Shown: piece after piece, positions 52,001-61,000 of the stretch
How the letters are laid out: the number at the start of each line of letters is the position of its first letter
How positions within the stretch are numbered: position 1 is the first letter of the stretch
Assembly: GCA_038501625.1 (NCBI GenBank)
Contig: JAZAYU010000001.1
Coordinates: 5,225,457 to 5,289,456 of the forward strand
Direction of reading: 5' to 3'
Length of the DNA stretch: 64,000 nucleotides
Source of the DNA: Corbicula japonica
Lineage: Eukaryota > Mollusca > Bivalvia > Venerida > Cyrenidae
Made by a program: the position numbers and the translations under genes
Notes under the pieces: model-generated
Database searches by the model: none
Seen by the model: only the letters and a program-made list of their open reading frames with translations
Told to the model about the DNA's origin: nothing

Positions 52001-55000
52001 CAGGATTTGTCATTTCTGATAAGAAAAAATATGTTCACAAAGGATCTTTTCTCTGCCAGCATAATGAAAAACAGAGCAAAAACAACACATTTCTGAAACA
52101 TGGAACTTAATTTCATTATCAATGAAATAATTGTTCAAAAAATCAGTTTTTACTACTTGACATTTATAGAATTTGTATGTTATAAGAATAAAACTTACAT
52201 CATACTCGACATCATATTCACCAAGGAAGTCGAAGTTTTTGATGGTCCATTTCTCCATGTCTAAACCATTGCTGTCTGCACTCAGCATACCATCAGCTAT
52301 AATAAACATAATTCATTGTTTTTTCGCTTTCTTGCCTGATAGAAGCTGGCTTATCACTTTCCTCCATAGATAAACCTTTATTGTGTGGGCGAACAGTTTA
52401 GATCAGTGCCGTCTGATCAGGATCTAAACTGTTCGCTTTTTGATTTGTTAGGTTATTTCTGAACAAATTGCAACTAGTGCAGATCCTGATCAGATGGCAC
52501 GGATGTGCCGGCTGATCTTGATACTTGTCACACATGCGTAAAAATGTGTATATATAAAGTAAAGGGTTAATGGTATTAACTAACCTCTCTATGTCGGAGC
52601 CAGTCCATTCATGGGTTTAGATTGTAATATATAAAATATTAATATATAGACTGAATGTTGTAACAGAGTATCAAGCATTGTAGATCCTAATCAGGCGATA
52701 ATGATGCAAAGGCTGATCTGGTTCTACACTGGTCGAAAAAATAACAAAAACTGTGCTTAAAACCTAAAAGGTTACCATCATGAATGTGCCCTTTGTTTAT
52801 CATACTTAAAATAACAGTTATGTATTGAAATAAGAGCATTGTTGCCATCCTTAAACATTTCTCTCTCAATTAAACTAGTAGTCTTTTATGTGTGGAAAGA
52901 TGTGTAACCCTGAACTCCTTAAATACAGCCTTTATCATGGAGGCAAACAGTTTACATCCAAATCAGCCGGTACATCTATGCCATCTGATCAGGATCTAAA
53001 CTGTTCACGTTTAGATTAAGTTATTTCTGACCAAGAGTTGAACATTGTAGATCTAGATCAGATCGTCCAGATGTGGCTGCTGATCTAGATCTAAACTGTT
53101 CACCCATGTGACGAAAGGCTTATATAATGAGTCAAGGGGTTATGATGTAACTTACAAGACTGAGCAATATCCGGAATGGAATCTTCTCCGCTTGATGCAA
53201 TGCTCTGTTGATGATCCAATGTGTCACTTGACTGGCTAAATATCACCTGTAACATAACACAGTCACATTCAATACTGCTTATCAGTTACTCTGTTATTTA
53301 ATATGAGTAACCTGGACAATGAAGCTCATAGCATATGGCAAAAATATCACTGTTTCAAATTTCTAAACCAAAAACAAAAAGCATTATTGTAACCTAAAAA
53401 CTGCTAATCATTTTAAACCTGTAACATTTTTCCAGTATCAGTGTTCTTTTTCAATACTTAAGGCTTTATTAAGTTTGGGAAAATTATATCATAATTATAT
53501 ATGCCAAAATCAAGGAAAACTAATATTATATACATCTTTGTTGAAGGTAAAAGGAAATATTTATAACATGTATAATTTGGTGGAAAATATTTCTTTATAT
53601 TTGTAACCCAAGACTTACAGTAACAAAAGTAAATATTTTAATTTTATTATTTGACACATCTTCATTCTTTTTTTATCATTATTGTCAATGAATGAAATAA
53701 TGCAGCATTGTTTTTTTTGTAATGATGCTATTTATCTAAAAATTCAGCATTAAGCTTTGATATCCACGTCATAAGGATGGTAAAAGAACCTAAAATGTTC
53801 CAACAGTAAACACTGTAGATAGAAATGGGCTATTATGCAAGGCATATTGACAACAAAGATTGTTGTTTAATGTACAGTTGTAAATCCAAATTAACAAATT
53901 ATTATAAATCAGACAGACAGCATGATAGGCTTACTGTATAATTCAAACTAAAATAAACAGATTCTCTTTTGATGCATAAAACATTACCTTTACTCCATGG
54001 GATATGGCTGTTATCCAATGGGCAAACAGTGTAAATGCAAATAAGCTGGCACTTTGATGCCATATTATGGATCTGCACAGTTTACTTTTCATTCACTGGG
54101 TTATTTCAGACCAAGAAACAACTTGTGTAAAGCCAGATCAGACAGCATTGATGTGTCAGCTGATCCAGATCTAAACAGGTTGCACACACATTAAAACCCA
54201 CACACATGGAGAAAAGTGTTAAATTTATATATTAACAATTATGCTCTCAGCTCAGAATCCAAGATACAACACCTACAAGTCCTGTCGTACATTCCTGTCA
54301 TTCCGAATATATTCCATATACATGTACATTGTATGTTTATCCTGTGACATAATATAAACCAATTTCAATCTGTTACCATATATTAATATATTTTCCAGGT
54401 TTTGCACCTACACAAACAACTTTCCCCCAAATATAATATCTGCTGAAATTGCATTAAAAATTCAGAGCAAAAGAGTTTTTGTTCAAAAGTAATATGATGA
54501 TGAATTACTGTAAAATGAAATGTTTAACACATATTATAAATTCGTAATGTACATTTATTAGTCCAAAATTTTACCCTTGAAAAAAAAATACTGCATGGTT
54601 TTTAATGGGCACCCCTTCAAGACCTTTTCAAGTTCAAAATTACATGTAAAAGAAAAATATATTTAAAATAATAGGTATAGTATACCCTTGCTGCAAAGAA
54701 TGTAAACAAAAGAACTCTGGTTGTAGTCCTGGCCATTTTAATAATTTATTTATTTGACTTTCCTTTATAAAATTTAAACTGGTCCATTCCCTGTTCACAG
54801 AGGAGTTAAAAAGGAAATTTAATAGCTGAATTTATTAACTGATTACTGAACAGTGTAGATCTAGATGAGCAGGATGATCAGGGTCTAAACTGGTCACACA
54901 TTTGACAAATACTGTATCATTTTAATAAGGATTCAGGGGAGATAAATTTGAGGTTGCGGAAAATCAGGTATATTTGTGTGACTAGTTGTTTTTTTTTATG

Positions 55001-58000
55001 TACTTTAAGATTTACACAAGAGGAATTTGTTAACCAAATTTCATTTATCTGATCAGTACAATTTCAGCAGACATTATATTTGTTTTTCTACCTCTTAAAG
55101 CATAACAAAGTGTGGGTTAAAGGACTAAATGATCTTTATAAAAGCAATTCTTATGGGTGGCATGATTTACCTCAAAACTACTCAAAACATACCAAATTTT
55201 ACCCCCAAGATATCCATACTTACTGCAATGTAAACTTCTCTGGGGAGCATATTATAGCAGTTCTATAAACAGCATTTTCATGGGTTCTTAACCCTTTCCT
55301 CTATAGACACACCTTTATTGCATGGGTGAACAGTTTAGATCCAGATCAGCCAGCACATCCATGCCATCTGATCAGGATCTAAACTGTTAGCTTTTTGATT
55401 CGTTAAGTTATTTCTGACCAAAATATGACCAGTGCAGATCCTGATCAGACAGCAGGGACATGCTGGCTGATCTGGATCTACACTGGTCGCACATGCGTTA
55501 AAATGCGTATTTATGAAGTAAAGGGTTAAAGGTGTGGTTTTCAATTTTCTTAAATATGTAAAAATTCAATATTTTTCATTTTGATTTCAAATTCAGGAAT
55601 AAATCTGCCCACAAACTTCATGAAAATTGGTACACCACAAGTCTGAATGTGTTCCATTTAGTCTAATATTGTGTCAGAGATTTAGTGCCATCTGGTCCCC
55701 TGGTCCAAGTTGCTTACAGTGTCTCTAAAGCTTTAGGTATTTCAGGTAGCATGTGGGTAGTTTGTGGTTCGTTTTGGGTGGCTTTGGGTAAATCAAGCTG
55801 CTGAATTTCATAAGGAAACACATCATTTGGAACACAAAGCCTACAGCTGTTTTTTTGTTTTTTTTTCAACTACTCAGTGATGTGAAATTTTACTCTATTT
55901 ACTTGTATAACAACAGAAAAAAAACAACAGGTGAAGCAGGTTCAGCAGAAATAACATGTATGTGTTTTGAGAAGTACCAAGAAGCCAATGATAATCTGGT
56001 ACCATATTATTTAAAGCAAAAGCATCATTGAATACCACAGATGTAACAGGCATGGAGCTGCTTATAAATGAAAAGTCTTGAATTTCCACCACCAAATGAA
56101 TGAACTTCACTAGGTTATTATTATATATATTGTACAGACATCAATCTCAGTGGTTGTAAACAGAAAACTACACTTTCAAGTTTGAATGCATACATTTCAC
56201 AACATGTTCTATAAAATTTATTGAAGCTGTTTGCTAATATTTAACTTTTACTCCATATATACACATTTGTTTGCATGTTTGACCAGTGTAGACCACATCC
56301 ATGCCATCTAATCAGGATCTGCACTGTTCAATTTTTGATCAGTAATAACATAATAAATCAAAAGAGCGAAAAGTGTAGAACCTGATCAGATGAAGGCATA
56401 TATATGAAGGAAAGAGTTAACTTTGTGGTTAAGTGTAGATCCTGATCAAACTGCTTACAACAGTCTGAATAGGATCTAAACTGTTTTTGAGATGCATTCA
56501 GAATGCTTTTTCTGGCTGAATGGCTAACCAGTGTTGACCCAGAACAGACTGCGTGGCTAGGCAGGACGATCTGGACCTACAGTGGCCCCTTAGGTCCAAC
56601 TTTGTTATGATGCCCCACAATTATAGGTAAACTGGGTTGAAGGTTATAAAACTGAGTTTGGAAAACAGTCTCAAATCTAAAGCATCTGATTTGCTAGAAT
56701 GGCTACCAGTCGCCATTTCAGCCAATCAGATGCTTGAGATTTGAGACTGGTTTCCATGCTCAGTTTTATAACTTTGGGCACTTATTTCCAATTATAAACA
56801 ACACCAAGCCTGTAACATCATTTTATACCTATAGGACTTTTTTTTGTGATACAAGTAACAAACATTGTCTCTTTTATGTTAAAAAAATCATGAATACTGT
56901 AAAATAAAGTCCAATTCACATGCGCATATAATATACATATATATACACAGAGGGCAGATGGAGTATTAGAGATCTATTTTTTCTTACCTTTGTTAGGGAG
57001 TGTTCCTTTTTTTCGCAAAAAATATATACGAGGTAACATTTAATGATTAACTGGTTTGTTAATTGGTAGTCAAGTTAAAAGGTGGTTAAATAAAACAAAC
57101 AAAATCATATATGGGGATAAAAACTACAAATTACATTATACATGATTTTACTTAAGTGAACATATCAGTAAATACATGTACATAAATAATTAACCTTATA
57201 CTATATGGAACAGGCTTATATTCCATGCACAACCAGTGTAGATCTTGACCTACATCGGTGCAGACTAAGTAGGATCTACATATTTTGCTCCTTGATATAA
57301 CAGATACTAGTGTAGATCCAGATCAGACCGGTCACGCATGGAATATAAGCTGTGTCTATTGAGTTAAATGCTTATAATTAATACCTGCTTGTGATGTATT
57401 GTTAAATACACTAGTCAAAAGTTCTAAGTGCACACTTGATAAATGTTGATTTTTCAAATTATTTGATTCAATCTTTCAAAATAGTGTAAATTACAATGAA
57501 GGAGAATCAATATTCTGTTAAAGCACACCAAAAAATTTATGTCTGCTTAACCAGATTAAAAAATAATAACATTTTAGCTCACTAATACTCAGAAAGAAAT
57601 TCTCAAGTTAATTATCACTGCATCGGCCATCATTTTTGGTCGTTTTCTCATCTCTGTATAATTTAAATTTCATGCAAATTTAAAGGAAATACTGTAGTTT
57701 GCCATTCCATTTCACTAAAATAGCTTCCTGTAGCTTTGTAATGGTCTGCTGGGCACGATGAGCCAACGCACTCTTCTCTATTTTATCCGTAACAATTTTA
57801 CAGGATTTTAAGGAGGAAATCCCATTTGTTTAAACAATGTTTTGTGCCAAAAGTTTTTAAATTGTCAAGCAGTTTGTGATGATGCAATTCTCTCTGATAT
57901 ATGTGTAACAGCCTTTCCAAATGAAAAAATGTATTCATTTTGATAAAACTGAACAGTTTTCGGACACGCTTTTTGACCAAGTGAACGTCATTTTCGAATC

Positions 58001-61000
58001 ATTCGATTTAAAAGTTTATTGAATTTCTATAAATTTTAGTTTTAAAATTTCATTTATTGGACACTTATCCAACAAATGCTACACTAATTTTTTCGAGTTT
58101 ACGTTGTTTTACATAAATATTGAATGACGTAATTGAGTAGCGTCAGCGTTCAACGTAAGCAACGTTATCAATCTAGAAAATAATATCGTTTGATTTTCTT
58201 CTTAAATTAATTAAATATGGTATTTCTTTTGCATTAACAAAAACCGTCAAAATTTTTTAGAACAAATTTGAAGTTGTGCCAGTGAAAAGAATTTTGACGG
58301 CAATGTCGTTGTCTGCTGACGTCAACCGTTCCATGGTTACAATTTGTTGGTGTGTTTTTCGTGTTTGTCTGGAGTCGGTGAACATGTGAAAAACAAAAAC
58401 GATTGTAAAAAAATAATTTTTTATTGCCGCACGGGGTTTACGCATAAATAGCGTATGCCGACGTGGATGACGTAATACGTGAACCATGTGCACGGTTTTC
58501 AAAAAAAATATTATTGTTTGATCATAATTAACATTGTGTCAAACTTTCATTCAATTAGAATAAGCTTACTTTGAGATATTCAAAATTGAAAAGTGTGCAC
58601 TTAAAACTTTTGACCAGTGTATATCACTGAGTGTAGTTCAGATGTGTAAAGACATTCCACAACACAAGTTGTGTGGGTTATATGTTTCTTTACATCTGAA
58701 TTGCACTAGCAAAATATTCAAAGATATGTCATGGGTAGATATTTATTGTTTAATTTCTAACATGGCTCTGTCCTTTACGTAGCAACTCACGATGGAACTA
58801 TTTTGTTTACCTAATACATCATATGGTTTATGACACCACAAATGAGAAATGACATCACATAAGGAATACATGCACAGAGCAGTGAAATATCAAGAATTTA
58901 ATCAAGCTTCTCTGTACAGCCAATGATATATATAACAATTAATTTTAGGGTCACTTCAATTCATTTTTACATTGTACTATATATTGGACAAATACAAACA
59001 ATTCTATTACAGATCTATGTTAATTAATATAATTACACTCTTTTTACAATACAAGCAAATTTCCACAATAATTTTAAACCCAAAAGTTTCGCATCCAACA
59101 AGAAACAAAGCATCAACTCACATCACGCTTTCACAAGGGTCTATTGAACTTTCTGACAAAATAAAGTTGTGTCTGTAGCTGAGACAGGGTCACTTGCTCG
59201 ATGAAAGGTGCATTTTTAAATTGACGGGACAGATAAAATAGAATAACCATATGAAGGCCTCAACCATGATTTCTGTTTGATATTATACGAGTATACTGAC
59301 ATTATTTTTTATCCAGGAATACCACAGTTCAAACCCATCTTAGCATGATGAGCAGCCTGCAAATATTTTCCATTTTCAATTAAAAAACAAAATTTAGAGA
59401 AATATAAATAGACCAAACCTTTCACTGGGAAAGTAAATACATCACAGGATATATGATTAAAAAAGTCCCATCGTCTCAGTTACAGACACAAACACAAATA
59501 AAAAGATACATACAGATGGACTCTTGGGCAGTCGCTTCTGGCCGTAGCATGCCAACAGCTCGGTTAAGCGTTCTCTTGTCCTCATCTGAAATTGTTATCA
59601 AACACTTATCCCTTTAACCCTTTCCTGGATATTTACACATTTTTACGCATGTGCGACCAGTGTAGATCCAGATCAGCCGGCACATGCCCGCCGTCTGATC
59701 AGGATCTACACTGGTCGCATTTTGGTCAGAAATAACCTAATTAATCAAAAAGCGAACAGTTTAGATCCTGATCAGACGGCACAGATGTGCCGGCTGATCT
59801 GGATCTAAACTGATCTAAACTGTTCGCCCTAGCTATAAAGGTGTATCTGTACGGGAAAGGGTTAATCCATGAGATATGGCTTATTACCCATAGGTGACCA
59901 GTGAAGATCTAGATCAGAATGCACATCTGCACAGTCTGACCAGGATCTAAACTGTTCACATCTTGGTCAGAAATAACCTTATGAATTTGAAAACAAATAG
60001 TTTATTGCATTTATGTGCACTATGCATTGATGTTCATGCTAATCTGGATCTACACATGGGATGTAAGTCTTATCACATTGAGTTAACACTTAAAACACAC
60101 TGGTTTAATTGATTAAGTACTTGCTAACTACTACCCCATCTTCAGAGTTTCATCAGGTTATACCCACATGAAAGACAAAATTTGAAAAAAATATTCTGAT
60201 TTATTTTTTGTATGCACCCTCTATCCCTTATTCCCTTCCCCCAACCACCCCCATCAACTTTTAACTGAGTGAATTTAATGAACTGAATACATTTAAATAT
60301 CAGACTGGCATTTTCTTTAACATTTACCTGTGAATTCTGAGGTTTTTTCCAGCATGAGTCAGCCTCATTTCCTGATCCTTTACGACTCAGGGATGACTGA
60401 TTACTCGGGGTGTTTGCAGGGGACTCTCTGCTTGGGGTGCTGTGTAACTCGGGGTTCAAGAATTTCCTGCCAATGATTGATGAGTTTGACAGATCCACAC
60501 TAAATTCCAGAGTCCTTCCTGAAGAAAAACACACATATAACATTTAGATAGTCATTAACAACTGAAAGCAGTTTATATTGAAAATGACAACACTCCATAG
60601 TTTAAAATACATTTGACAATACTAGAGTGTTGCAAACAGCATCTACTCAAGCATGGGCAAGGAGCGTGGGCAATGGCTTTACTTAAGCATGACTGTTGAC
60701 AATATGCCAGTGTTGCAGACAGCAATTCTGCATTGTTGATGATACATGTAATACTCTAATATTGTCAATATCAATCTTGAATGTTTTCAACAATAATATT
60801 TTTGCTGTCATCAACTATGCCTGATTTATTCAATGATTAGCAAGAAACACAGCTTATTTCATTCAACTCTTAAATTTTGAAAAATAAAGTACAATTAGAA
60901 TCAATTACTAATAACCATACAGTGCATACAGAACTATAATTTGACATACCTGGTAATTCCTTTTTATGGAGCACATCAATTTCCGCTAAAGACCTATGTA

